In this document: positions 7,533 to 16,230 of the stretch, piece after piece
Layout: every line of letters starts with the position of its first letter
Position numbering within the stretch: the first letter of the stretch is position 1
NCBI RefSeq assembly: GCF_026242055.1
Contig: NZ_JAPJDL010000019.1
Location: 124,001 to 188,000, forward strand
DNA length: 64,000 bases
Direction: 5' to 3'
Source of the DNA: Lentzea sp. NEAU-D7
GTDB lineage: Bacteria > Actinomycetota > Actinomycetes > Mycobacteriales > Pseudonocardiaceae
Program-made: the position numbers and the translations under genes
Notes under the pieces: generated by a model
Seen by the model: only the letters and a program-made list of their open reading frames with translations
What the model was told of the DNA's origin: nothing
The model's database searches: none

Positions 7533-10500
7533 TCACAGCGACATGTCGAAGTGCTTCTCGTTGTAGCCACCGTACTCGGCCGTCGGGCCGCTGCCGTTGA
7601 CCCTCGCTTTGACCACCGTGAAGTCGAGCTGGCCGCTGGCCATGGCCCTCTTGAGCTCCTTGGCGAGCGCCTTTTCGGTATCGGTGCCGTGCTGGGCCAT
7701 GTGCTGGATGACGCTTTCGACGTACTTGGGATGGCCCTGCTCGTAGTTCTGCCCGTCGAGGCCCTTGCGCGTTCCGAGGTCGGCGTTGGGGCCCTTGGCC
7801 TCCACCACGACCATCCGGGTCTCGCCCGTCTTCTTGTCGGTGACCTCGTAGACCTGGTCGAAGCGGCCGGAGCCCTTCACGTCGGGATCGTGCCTCGGGG
7901 TGACGTCGAAGTCCTCCGCCGGGAACCTGTCGCGCATCGCGTCGGCCGCGGCGTGCTCGCCGAGCTCCTCGCCGACCTCCGTGCGTTCGTGGTGCGCCGC
8001 ACGACGTTCGTCGACGGTGGCCGGGTCGGCTTCGCGCCCGCCCGCGATCTCCTTCTGGTAGTCGCCTTCGGCGGTCCTGGTGCGCTCGAGCGACGCCTCG
8101 CGGCGTTCGATGATGTCCTTCGCGGCGGCCTTCTGCTCCGGGGTGGCCGCGTGCTCGACCTCGGGCATGTCGTCGCGGAACTTCGCGGGCGTGTAGGCGT
8201 CGGTGGACGCCTCGAAGTTGCCGGAGCCCCTCGGGTTCTCCACCAGCTTCGGCACGTCCTCGCCGTTGGCGTCGACCTGGTTGGCGTTCTTGCGGCTGTA
8301 GTCGCCGTTCTTGTCCGGGCCGTCGTAGTACTTGTCGCGGTAGTCCTTGTCCTTGAGCTTCTCCTCCATCAGGGCAGGAGGGTTGCGGGTCTCGATGTCG
8401 ACCGGCGTGTCGGGGATGTTGCGCTGCGCCATGCGGTCGCGCGCGTCGGACGGGTCGACGTCCTTGTCCTTGTCGTGCGTGCCGGGGGCGAAGCCGTCGT
8501 CGCCGGTCCTCGACCTGGAGCCGTCGGGGTGGTGGGTCTCCCACTCGCCGTTCGGCGGGATCCTGGGCTGACGGGTGCCGTCTGGCAGGACGTCGGCGTC
8601 GCTCGAGAAGACGCGGCCGTGGCTGTCGGTCCAGGCCGGCTTGGTGGGGGCGAGGACCGGGGCGTCGAGGTGCCGGGAGAGCTGCTGCGCGAAGTCGTTG
8701 CTGCCCGCGTCGCAGCCGATCAGCCGGACGGGCCTGCTGCCGTCGTAGCCGGAGCGCCGGAGCATGTCGGCGTACTCGGCGGGCGTGTAGTCGTGGCCGC
8801 CGATGCGGGCCCTGCCGTCCGGGGTGATGTGGACGTCCGCGGTGAAGTAGCGCGGATCGTTGGGCACGCGGTGCGGCAGGTCGCCCATGTCGGGGTCGCC
8901 GCCGTGGTGCGAGACACCGGCCGGGGTGCTTTCCGCGTGCCGGGCGTGCGCTTCCGCCGGGCTCGGGCGGTCCGCGGGCGGGGCGTCCGGGTCGCGGCCG
9001 TCGGGGCTGTTCGGGTCGTTGTCGTGCGGCTTGTCCGGGGTGGTGTCGCGCGGCTTGTCGGCGTCCGGGCCGTGACCGGGTGCGTCCGGCTTGTGCGGGG
9101 CGTCCGCGTCGGGGCGGTGCGGGGGTGCCGCCGTGTCGGCGCCGCGGGAGCGGGCGGTGTCCGGGCTGTGCGGCCGCGATCCGTCCGGACGGGAGCCGCC
9201 GTCCGGACGGGAGCCGTCCGGACGGTTGCCGGGGCCGCTGCCGTCCGGACGCGACGGGGCGTCGGGGCGGTGGGGAGCGTCCGGGCGCGACGGCGAGTTG
9301 GGGCCGCCGTGTGGTGCGTCCGGGCGTGACGGGGTGTTGGGCCCGTGCGGGGTGTTCGAGCCGTGGGGCGTGTTCGGGCCGTTGTGGGGAGCGTTCGGCC
9401 CGTGCGGCGCATTTGGTGCGTCGGGGCGCGACGGCGCGTGTGGTGCGTCGGGTCGCGACGACGGCGCCGTGGTGCCGCTGTGGGGCGCGTCGGGGCGCGA
9501 AGGGCCGCCGTGTGGTGCGTCCGGGCGGGACGGCGTGTTCGGGCTGTGCGGTGCGTCAGGGCGCGACGGCGCGTGAGGACCGGCGTGTGGCGCGTTGGGG
9601 CTGTGCGGTGCGTCCGGACGGGACGGCGTGTTCGGGCCGTGGGGTGCGTCAGGGCGCGACGGTGCATGGGGACCGTTGTGCGGCGCGTTGGGGCCGTTGT
9701 GAGGGCCGGACGGGCCGGTTGGGCGGCCCTGCGGTGCGTCCGGCCGGGACGGCGTGTTCGGGCCGTGGTGTGGCGCGTCCGGGCGGAACGGGGCGTTGGG
9801 GCCGCCGTGGGGACCGGACGGGCCGGTGGGACGGCTCTGCGGGGCGTCCGGGCGCACTGGAGGTGCCGAGGGGGAGTGCGGTGCGTTCGGTGTCCCTGCC
9901 GAGGGAGCGTGCGGGGTTGGGGTGGACGGTGCCACCGCCGAAGGAGAGGTGGCGCGGCTCGGAGGAGTCGCGTCGGGGCGGCCCGCGTGCGGGGCGTTGG
10001 CCGACGGGGCGTGCGGTGCGCCTGCCGAAGGCGCGTGCGGCATGCCGCCGGACGGTGCGCCGCTCGAAGGCATCGACGGCGACGACGGCATCGACGGCAT
10101 CGACGGCATCGAAGGGACCGAAGGTGCCGAAGGGGCCGACGGGCGGGCCGGCGCGTCCGCGCGGGCCGCCGACGTCGATGCGTCGGGGGTGCGCGGTGCC
10201 GGGGCTCCTGAGCCCAGGTCACCGCGGCTGCCAGGGGTGCCGGTCCAGCCCTGGCCACCGGCCGGGGGACGACCTGCAGCCGGGGACGACGGGGCGCCGC
10301 CGCCCGCGTTCGGGGCGCCGCCGCCCATCGGGCCCGCCTGGGCCGGGGTCGAGGGCGAGCCGTCCGGGGTGCGCGGCGCGGACGGGGCGTGCGGGACGTC
10401 CGCCCGCGGCGGGGCCTCGGGCGGTGCCACGGACGACTGGACGGTCTGGCCCGCGTTGCGGGGCGGCGCGTCCGGCGTGGACGAGGGGGACGGGGCGTGC

Positions 10501-11786
10501 GGCGGTGCGCTGGGACCCGACGGCGCGGACGAGGATCCGTCCGGTGTGCGCGGGGCCGACGGCGCGGCGGCGTTGTCGGGCGTCCGCGACGGTGAGGGCG
10601 CGTCGGGAGCGGAGCCGTCCGGGGTGCGCGACGGGGCGTCCGGCGCCGACGGGCTGTCGGGCGTGCGCGGGGCCGACGGCGCGGAAGGGGGCGTCGCGGA
10701 CGACGGCGACGAGCTGTCGGGAGCCCGCGAAGGCGCGTCCGGCGTCGAGGAGGGCGACGAAGGCGAGGAGGGCGACGACGGCGAACTGTCCGGAGAGGAC
10801 GGTGACGACGGCGACGAGGGGGAAGACGGGGAGGACGGCGAGTTCGACGAGGGCGAACTGTCCGGAGTGGACGAAGGGGAGCCGTCGGGGGACGAGGGCG
10901 TGCCGCCGGCGTTCGGGAGGTCCGGCGTTCTCGTGGACTGGAACAGGCCACCGGGCTTGATGGACTTCGTCGAGATGACGTCCAGGCCGGTCACCTTGCC
11001 GACCAGCTTGCCGACGACCTTCATGATCTTCGTGAAGATCTCCACCAGCCTGCCCAGCAGCGGCGAGACCTTCTTGATGGTCTTGATGAGCTTCTGGATG
11101 AGCTCACCGATGCGGGTGGCCCACTTGGAGATCGCGGTGACGGCCTGCGCCACGATCACCGGCGTGCCGAACCCGAGCGTGAACACGGCTTCGAGCACCC
11201 AGGTGATCAGCTTCGCGACCAGGTCGGCGATCAGGTCGCGGACCATCTCGCGGACGAAGCCGACGACCATGCCCATCACGCCGACGACGGTGCCGACCGA
11301 ACCCGCGGTGGAGGCCGCGCCGGACAACGCGTCGAGCTGCTCGCCCGCGGACCTGCGGTAGGCGTCGGCCGCGGCACCCGTCCACTCGCCGGTGCCGTCG
11401 ACGGCGGCCTTGTAGTCGCCCGCGATCTTGCCGAGCTCCTGCGAGACGTTGCCCCACGTCGTCGAGTACGACTGGATCACCGGCGGGTCACCCGCCAGCC
11501 AGTCCAGGGCCTCCTTCAACGGCTGCATGTGTTCCATGAGGAACGAGGCCGCGGACGACAGCAGCGTGCCGAACGGGTCGATCGCCATCGACGCGGCGTC
11601 CGCGACGAGGCCCACCATGCCCAGGCCGCCCTCGACCCAGTTGCCCTCGGAGATGCCCTTGTACGCGTCCACCGCCGAGTCGGCGATGGAGAAGCCGGTC
11701 GCCCAGCCGTTGTCACCGGTGCCGGCGTTGAAGAACCCGGACGGCTCGGCCGGGGCCTGTGCCACCAGCGGGTTCGGTGACGACAT
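7533..11786 (-). CDS. Type VII-associated polymorphic toxin with restriction-endonuclease-fold C-terminus
   Basis: The protein has 1417 residues from ATG 11786, whose A is shared with the upstream stop (TGATG), so translation is coupled. Residues 1-285 form an ESX-type module with EWTGAAADAYRR near 135 and long hydrophobic helices at about 160-225. Residues 290-950 are Pro/Ser/Thr, then Arg-Pro-Asp-Ala-Pro-His repeats. Residues 975-1060 hold a globular domain with GGH (near 995) and IGCDAGS (near 1025). Residues 1290-1417 have RFDQVYEV then VVVEAKG and GQNYEQGHPKYVESVIQHM, a PD-(D/E)xK nuclease pattern with D near 1309 and ExK near 1326-1328. The reading is a secreted interbacterial nuclease neutralised by the adjacent Imm49. 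Confidence 0.85.
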   Translation of the reverse strand: MSSPNPLVAQAPAEPSGFFNAGTGDNGWATGFSIADSAVDAYKGISEGNWVEGGLGMVGLVADAASMAIDPFGTLLSSAASFLMEHMQPLKEALDWLAGDPPVIQSYSTTWGNVSQELGKIAGDYKAAVDGTGEWTGAAADAYRRSAGEQLDALSGAASTAGSVGTVVGVMGMVVGFVREMVRDLIADLVAKLITWVLEAVFTLGFGTPVIVAQAVTAISKWATRIGELIQKLIKTIKKVSPLLGRLVEIFTKIMKVVGKLVGKVTGLDVISTKSIKPGGLFQSTRTPDLPNAGGTPSSPDGSPSSTPDSSPSSNSPSSPSSPSSPSSPSSPDSSPSSPSSPSSPSSTPDAPSRAPDSSSPSSATPPSAPSAPRTPDSPSAPDAPSRTPDGSAPDAPSPSRTPDNAAAPSAPRTPDGSSSAPSGPSAPPHAPSPSSTPDAPPRNAGQTVQSSVAPPEAPPRADVPHAPSAPRTPDGSPSTPAQAGPMGGGAPNAGGGAPSSPAAGRPPAGGQGWTGTPGSRGDLGSGAPAPRTPDASTSAARADAPARPSAPSAPSVPSMPSMPSMPSSPSMPSSGAPSGGMPHAPSAGAPHAPSANAPHAGRPDATPPSRATSPSAVAPSTPTPHAPSAGTPNAPHSPSAPPVRPDAPQSRPTGPSGPHGGPNAPFRPDAPHHGPNTPSRPDAPQGRPTGPSGPHNGPNAPHNGPHAPSRPDAPHGPNTPSRPDAPHSPNAPHAGPHAPSRPDAPHSPNTPSRPDAPHGGPSRPDAPHSGTTAPSSRPDAPHAPSRPDAPNAPHGPNAPHNGPNTPHGSNTPHGPNTPSRPDAPHGGPNSPSRPDAPHRPDAPSRPDGSGPGNRPDGSRPDGGSRPDGSRPHSPDTARSRGADTAAPPHRPDADAPHKPDAPGHGPDADKPRDTTPDKPHDNDPNSPDGRDPDAPPADRPSPAEAHARHAESTPAGVSHHGGDPDMGDLPHRVPNDPRYFTADVHITPDGRARIGGHDYTPAEYADMLRRSGYDGSRPVRLIGCDAGSNDFAQQLSRHLDAPVLAPTKPAWTDSHGRVFSSDADVLPDGTRQPRIPPNGEWETHHPDGSRSRTGDDGFAPGTHDKDKDVDPSDARDRMAQRNIPDTPVDIETRNPPALMEEKLKDKDYRDKYYDGPDKNGDYSRKNANQVDANGEDVPKLVENPRGSGNFEASTDAYTPAKFRDDMPEVEHAATPEQKAAAKDIIERREASLERTRTAEGDYQKEIAGGREADPATVDERRAAHHERTEVGEELGEHAAADAMRDRFPAEDFDVTPRHDPDVKGSGRFDQVYEVTDKKTGETRMVVVEAKGPNADLGTRKGLDGQNYEQGHPKYVESVIQHMAQHGTDTEKALAKELKRAMASGQLDFTVVKARVNGSGPTAEYGGYNEKHFDMSL
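8930..10930 (-). repeat. Low-complexity repeats encoding the Pro/Ser/Asp/His linker of the toxin
   Basis: The section nearest the N-terminus (about 10930-10400) encodes SSPSSPSSP and PDSPSAPD units. The later section (about 9900-9080) encodes dozens of variants of RPDAPHGPN with Asn, Gly and His spacers. Units are short and imperfect, which favours slippage and assembly errors. The high GC also opens long spurious frames on the other strand. Confidence 0.85.
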
Positions 11787-12094
11787 CAGGCGCCGCCCTT
11801 CAGCGTGCGCGAGATCTGGTCTTCGACTTCCTGGTAGTGCTTGGCGGTCTCGGTGACCTTCTTGGCCGTGGCCTCCATGGCCTGCGCCGCACCCTTCAGC
11901 GCGTCCAGGCCCCACTGCTCGACGGGGTCGAGCAGCATGCGGAACGGCTGGCAGATGATGCCGTACGCGTCAGTCGGCATCGACACGGTGTTCGCCGCGT
12001 CCACTGCTCCCTGCAAGCGCCCCTGCAGACCCTCCAGGGCCTTGGCGTGCGCTTCCAGCACGTCCGAGGTGACGTTGAAACCACCGGCGGTCAT
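11786..12094 (-). CDS. EspC-like type VII secretion partner (PF10824-type)
   Basis: This 102-residue all-helical protein starts MTAGGFNVTSDVLEAHAKAL, the EspC/DUF2580 opening. Its final helices carry HYQEVEDQI, similar to a secretion-targeting Yxxx[DE] motif. Such proteins pair with larger ESX-type substrates. It overlaps the toxin start by one base and is probably its co-secreted partner. A GGGGGTTCG segment precedes the ATG. Confidence 0.8.
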   Translation of the reverse strand: MTAGGFNVTSDVLEAHAKALEGLQGRLQGAVDAANTVSMPTDAYGIICQPFRMLLDPVEQWGLDALKGAAQAMEATAKKVTETAKHYQEVEDQISRTLKGGA

Positions 12095-12129
12095 CGAACC
12101 CCCTCAAGTTCGAGCAACGGACAGGAAGA

Positions 12130-12663
12130 TCAGGAGAGCACGGACTCGCCGCCGAAGTCGTCGTCGTCATCCGACGGACGGCGGCGGCGCGGGGGAGGCG
12201 GTGGCGGCGCCGGCCGCGACGGCGGCGGTGCGTCCTCCTCGACCCGGAAGTTGATCTCGTTGCGGTCGTACGGCGTGCGCGCAGGCTCTTCTGCGGGCGG
12301 CGCGGGGAAGTTCTTCTTGGCCTCGTTGAACAACACGTTGGCCGTCTCGTCCTGCGTGCCGATGGTCTCCGCCATGGCTTCCTGCAGCAGTTCGGGAATC
12401 CGCGACTGCGCGCGCTGCAACAGCCTCATGATCTCGCCGCTCACCTCGGACATGCGCTTGCCGGAGGCGGACTCGGCGATCACGAGGTTCTGCAGGATCC
12501 CGTTGGACCCGACCAGGATCTCGATGGAACCGTCCGAGGACCGCTCGGAGATCGTCATCCCCTGCACGCGCGTCGCCATCTCCTGGTAGCGCGCGGCGCG
12601 TTCCTGGATCTTCTGGTTCCAGTTCGCGAGCATCTGCTCGGATCCGGCGATGTCCTCGGGCAC
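12130..12663 (-). CDS. YbaB/EbfC-family DNA-binding-type protein
   Basis: In this 177-residue protein, residues 1-115 have the YbaB helix-sheet-helix pattern, including SSDGSIEILVGSNGILQNL and a second long helix. The tail (120-177) is Pro/Arg/Asp-rich and disordered. YbaB proteins associate with nucleoid DNA. Actinobacterial paralogues are common beside ESX substrates, with unknown function. It starts at a GTG with GAGGG upstream and is the first gene of the toxin operon, 35 nt before the EspC-like gene. Confidence 0.75.
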   Translation of the reverse strand: MPEDIAGSEQMLANWNQKIQERAARYQEMATRVQGMTISERSSDGSIEILVGSNGILQNLVIAESASGKRMSEVSGEIMRLLQRAQSRIPELLQEAMAETIGTQDETANVLFNEAKKNFPAPPAEEPARTPYDRNEINFRVEEDAPPPSRPAPPPPPPRRRRPSDDDDDFGGESVLS

Positions 12664-12756
12664 CGGTGTTCCCTCCTGAGGTGACGGCGGACTTCAAAGG
12701 ATGACGCAGCCCGATCCGGTCCAGTTCCACCCCGGGACCAAATCGGCCGTGAGAAG

Positions 12757-12795
12757 CAGCGGCGTTCCACCGATCGGACCAGTGGAACGCCGCTG
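12757..12795. repeat. Perfect 14-bp inverted repeat
   Basis: The arms at 12757-12770 and 12782-12795 are exact complements with an 11-nt loop. It lies between the YbaB gene start and the FKBP gene end. It could be a second terminator for FKBP readthrough or a structure in the island's leader. Confidence 0.55.
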
Positions 12796-12819
12796 TGTCA
12801 ATCACACGAGCACAAGGAC

Positions 12820-12849
12820 CGGGCGGGGCGAGCCTGCTCGTCCCGCCCG
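12820..12849 (-). terminator. Terminator hairpin of the FKBP gene
   Basis: A 13-bp stem with one G-U type pair and a 4-nt loop begins 11 nt past the FKBP stop codon on the minus strand. Confidence 0.6.
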
Positions 12850-12859
12850 AGTCGACGAG

Positions 12860-13234
12860 CTAGTTCACACCCAGCAGGTCGACGACGAAGATCAGCGTCT
12901 CGCCGGGCTTGATGACGCCACCGGCGCCGCGGTCGCCGTAGCCCAGGTGCGGCGGGATGACCAGCTTGCGGCGGCCACCGACCTTCATGCCCTGCACGCC
13001 CTTGTCCCAGCCGGCGATGACACGGCCGCCACCGAGCGGGAACTGGAACGCCTCGCCGCGGTCCCAGGACGCGTCGAACTGCTCGCCGGACGAGTGCGAC
13101 ACACCGACGTAGTGCACGGAGACGAACTGACCGGCCGTGGCCTCCGCACCGTCGCCAACGGTGATGTCCTCGATCAGCAGGTCGGCGGGCGCCGGGCCGT
13201 CGTGCGGGTCGACCTCAGGCTTCGTGGGGGCCAT
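12860..13234 (-). CDS. FKBP-type peptidyl-prolyl cis-trans isomerase
   Basis: This 124-residue single-domain FKBP has the active-site pattern VHYVGV, FDASWDRG, FQFPLGGGRVIAGWDKG, GYGDRGAGGVIKPGETL and FVVDLLGV. It catalyses prolyl isomerisation during folding. There is no signal peptide, so it is cytoplasmic. ATG 13234 has GAGAGGAAG about 7 nt upstream. A longer frame to 13276 lacks this support. Confidence 0.93.
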   Translation of the reverse strand: MAPTKPEVDPHDGPAPADLLIEDITVGDGAEATAGQFVSVHYVGVSHSSGEQFDASWDRGEAFQFPLGGGRVIAGWDKGVQGMKVGGRRKLVIPPHLGYGDRGAGGVIKPGETLIFVVDLLGVN

Positions 13235-13403
13235 CACAACTTCCTCTCGGAACGGGGTTGTTCGCGGTCGATCCAATCACGCGCGGGTGTGCGCGGCCGA
13301 ATGGCCTACGCGGACCAGCCCTACCCCGTCCGGATGGACTCATGTCTTTCTTTAATCACCACCGGCCCTGCAGCCGGCGGCACAACAGAAGAAGGAGACG
13401 ATC

Positions 13404-14210
13404 ATGGCGGCAACCCTGCACCGCCTCCGGTCACTGCTCGGCGCGGCACTGGCGGCGGCAACGCTGTCCCTGGCCTGCGTCAGCGTGGCCGAAGCAGCTC
13501 CGGAACCCACGGCCGACGGCGAGTTCGGCACCCAGATCGTCGGTGGCACGCGCGCGAGCACGTCCACCTACCCCTGGGTCGTCTACCTGGCCACGAGCAG
13601 CGGTTTCCAGTACTGCGGCGGCACCCTCGTCGCTCCCAACAAGGTCGTCACCGCCGCGCACTGCACCCAGGGCGACTCCGCGTCCGCGGTGCGGGTCGTG
13701 GCGGGCCGCGACGACAAGAACTCCACCGCCGGCACCGTCGCCCGCGTCACGAGGATCTGGATCCACCCGAGCTACCGCGACGTGACCCTCGGCTACGACG
13801 TCTCGGTGCTCACGCTCGACCGCAACCTGTCGCAGACCCCGATCCCGTTCGCCACCTCGGCGGACAGCGCGCTCTACGCCGCGGGCACCAGCTCGACGAT
13901 CCTCGGCTGGGGCACCACGTCCTCCGGCGGCTCGGCCTCGCGCTACCTGCTGCGGGCCACCGTGCCGCTGACCAGCAACTCCAGCTGCTCCAGCTCGTAC
14001 GGCAGCGACTTCAACGCCACGCACATGGTGTGCGCCGGCTACCCCCAGGGCGGCACCGACACGTGCCAGGGCGACTCCGGCGGCCCGCTCGTGGCCGGCG
14101 GCAAGCTGATCGGCATCACGTCGTGGGGCGAAGGCTGTGCGGCCGCCGGTTACCCCGGCGTCTACGCCCGCGTCTCCGCCTACGCGGCGCAGATCCAGGC
14201 CCAGCTGTAG
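13404..14210 (+). CDS. Secreted trypsin-like serine protease (S1A)
   Basis: The protein has 268 residues. A signal peptide spans about 1-32, with a hydrophobic core and AEA before the cut. The zymogen junction IVGG is at 45-48. The catalytic triad is His86 in TAAHC, Asp132 in YDVSVL and Ser225 in GDSGGP. Cysteine pairs follow the chymotrypsin family. An AAGGAG ribosome site lies before ATG 13404, and a strong hairpin follows the stop, so the gene is monocistronic. Confidence 0.95.
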   Translation: MAATLHRLRSLLGAALAAATLSLACVSVAEAAPEPTADGEFGTQIVGGTRASTSTYPWVVYLATSSGFQYCGGTLVAPNKVVTAAHCTQGDSASAVRVVAGRDDKNSTAGTVARVTRIWIHPSYRDVTLGYDVSVLTLDRNLSQTPIPFATSADSALYAAGTSSTILGWGTTSSGGSASRYLLRATVPLTSNSSCSSSYGSDFNATHMVCAGYPQGGTDTCQGDSGGPLVAGGKLIGITSWGEGCAAAGYPGVYARVSAYAAQIQAQL

Positions 14211-14215
14211 AGAAA

Positions 14216-14247
14216 AGGCCGGGAAGGGCGGCAACCCTTCCCGGCCT
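14216..14247 (+). terminator. Terminator of the trypsin-like protease gene
   Basis: A 13-bp perfect stem AGGCCGGGAAGGG and its complement, with a 6-nt loop, starts 6 nt after the stop. It also argues against longer starts for the next gene. Confidence 0.88.
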
Positions 14248-14265
14248 CGCTTACGTCCTGATGAC

Positions 14266-16230
14266 ATGAACGGCAAGAAGCTGTTGGCCGGTGCCGCCGT
14301 GCTGGCCGTCGCCGGAGTGTGCGTGAGCTCCGCGGTGCGGGACGAAACCCCCGCGCCACCACCGATCGTGGACTACGGGCCCGTGCGTCTCGTCGCGTTC
14401 GACTCCTGCGACAACGCCGTGGCCGAACTGCGCCGTGCCATGGCCCCTTACGTCAGCGCGTACGGCCTCGGGGGCGGCAACATCATGTTCGCCGAGGGCA
14501 TGGCGACGGACAGCAGCGCGGGGGTCGCGCAGAAGAGCACGCCGGACGCGCCCACGGCCGCCACGCCGCCCGCTCAACAGCAGGGCCACTCGACGACGAA
14601 CGTCCACGAGCAGGGCGTCGACGAGCCGGACATCGTGAAGACGGACGGAAAACGCGTCGTCTCCATCGCCGACGGCAAGCTGCGCGTGATCGACGTCGCG
14701 AGCAAGGCCCTCACCGGCACCGTCGACCTCGGCGAGCGCCGCGCGAGCCAGTTGCTGGTCTCCGGCGACCGCGCGCTCGTGGTCACCGAGGGCCCCATGC
14801 CGGTCCTGAAGCCGACGCCCAGGCCCGAGCCCCCGTCGTTCATCCCCCAGTCCGGCACCGAGCTGATCCTCGTGGACCTCAAGGGGCTCAAGGAGATCAG
14901 CAGCCTCAAGACCGACGGCTTCTACCTCGACGCCCGCCAGATCGGCGGCACCGCCCGCGTCGTCGTCCGCTCGCAGCCGCGCATGCCCTGGGTGTACCCG
15001 GACCAGACGACGAACGAAGCAGGGTCGTTGCGCCGCAACAAGGAGATCCTGCAGAGCGAGCCCATCACGTCGTGGCTGCCGCGCTACGAGCTCAACGAGG
15101 GCGGCGCCAAGTCCAGCGGAACCCTGGTGGACTGCGCGAACGTCAGCCACCCCGTCGTGCACTCGGGCACCTCGATGCTGACCGTGCTGACGTTCGAGCT
15201 CTCCGGCGAGCTCGGCACCGGTCAGCCGGTGTCGATCGTGGCCGACGGCGACACCGTCTACGGCACCGACCGCAGCCTCTACATCGCCGACGACCACCGG
15301 TTGTTGCCCGAACTCCCGTCCCGGCCACCGGTTCAGCGCCCGATCACGACCGCGATCCACCAGTTCGACATCAGCGCGCCCGGACCGCCGAAGCACGTCG
15401 CGTCCGGGGACGTCAACGGCACGCTGCTCAACCAGTACTCGCTGTCCGAGCACGACGGCGTGTTGCGCGTCGCCACCACGACGGGCACCGAGACCCGGTG
15501 CTGCCGGCGGATGCCGACGGAGCTGCTGCCCCAGCAGCAACCCGCACCGCGGCAGTCGGAGAGCTTCGTCACCACGCTGCGCCGCGAGGGCAACCAGCTC
15601 GCGAAGCTCGGCCAGGCGGGCGGACTGGGCAAGGGCGAGCGGATCTACAGCGTGCGGTTCATCGGCAGGATGGGCTACGTCGTCACGTTCCGGCAGACCG
15701 ATCCGCTCTACACGCTCGACCTGAGCGATCCCAGGCAGCCCAGGGTGCTGGGCGAGCTGAAGATCAACGGGTTCTCCGCCTACCTGCACCCGGCGGGGGA
15801 CGGCAAGCTCATCGGCGTCGGCCAGGAGGCGACCGACCAGGGCCGGACGACGGGCACCCAGGTGTCGCTGTTCGACGTGGCCAACCCGGCGTCACCGCAG
15901 CGCGTCGCGCAGTACCACCTGCCCGGCACCAGCTCCGAGGCCCAGTTCGACCCGCACGCGTTCCTCTTCTGGCCGCAGGACGGCACCCTGGTGATCCCCG
16001 TGGCGTCGAACAAGACCTACTACGAGGTCTCCTCGCTGGTGCTGCGCGTCGACGGCAACCAGTTGCGCGACAGCGGGAAGATCGTCGAACCGTCCAGTCA
16101 GGACTACGGCGGCGGGCAGCGGCGCACGATCGTGATCGGCGACCAGCTGTGGTCGATCTCGAACGCCGGCGTGCAGGTCAACGCGCGCAACGGCCTCGCC
16201 CAGCAGGCCTGGCTGCCGTTCACGCGGTAG
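14266..16230 (+). CDS. Exported beta-propeller domain protein
   Basis: The protein has 654 residues. Residues 1-22 are a signal or anchor (LLAGAAVLAVAGVCVSSAV). The diagnostic motif NVHEQGVDEPDIVKTDG lies near 108-124, followed by repeated blade-like segments such as VVSIADGKLRVIDV and LYTLDLSDPRQPRVLGELKI. Families with this motif are secreted beta-propellers of unknown function. An older frame reaches upstream to 14137, but it would contain the preceding terminator, so ATG 14266 is chosen. It ends 11 nt inside the convergent EI24 gene. Confidence 0.82.
   Translation: MNGKKLLAGAAVLAVAGVCVSSAVRDETPAPPPIVDYGPVRLVAFDSCDNAVAELRRAMAPYVSAYGLGGGNIMFAEGMATDSSAGVAQKSTPDAPTAATPPAQQQGHSTTNVHEQGVDEPDIVKTDGKRVVSIADGKLRVIDVASKALTGTVDLGERRASQLLVSGDRALVVTEGPMPVLKPTPRPEPPSFIPQSGTELILVDLKGLKEISSLKTDGFYLDARQIGGTARVVVRSQPRMPWVYPDQTTNEAGSLRRNKEILQSEPITSWLPRYELNEGGAKSSGTLVDCANVSHPVVHSGTSMLTVLTFELSGELGTGQPVSIVADGDTVYGTDRSLYIADDHRLLPELPSRPPVQRPITTAIHQFDISAPGPPKHVASGDVNGTLLNQYSLSEHDGVLRVATTTGTETRCCRRMPTELLPQQQPAPRQSESFVTTLRREGNQLAKLGQAGGLGKGERIYSVRFIGRMGYVVTFRQTDPLYTLDLSDPRQPRVLGELKINGFSAYLHPAGDGKLIGVGQEATDQGRTTGTQVSLFDVANPASPQRVAQYHLPGTSSEAQFDPHAFLFWPQDGTLVIPVASNKTYYEVSSLVLRVDGNQLRDSGKIVEPSSQDYGGGQRRTIVIGDQLWSISNAGVQVNARNGLAQQAWLPFTR

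Noticed and set aside
6828..9329. Long plus-strand open frame (833 codons) and others up to 11361
   Set aside because: They lie antisense to the toxin and immunity genes. They arise from GC-rich codon symmetry and have Arg/Gly/Val-rich, motif-free translations.
8930..10930. Repeats suggestive of a CRISPR array
   Set aside because: Units are short, imperfect and in frame with the toxin; no spacers.
14137..14265. Longer N-terminus for the beta-propeller gene
   Set aside because: It would include the terminator of the preceding gene and hide the signal peptide.
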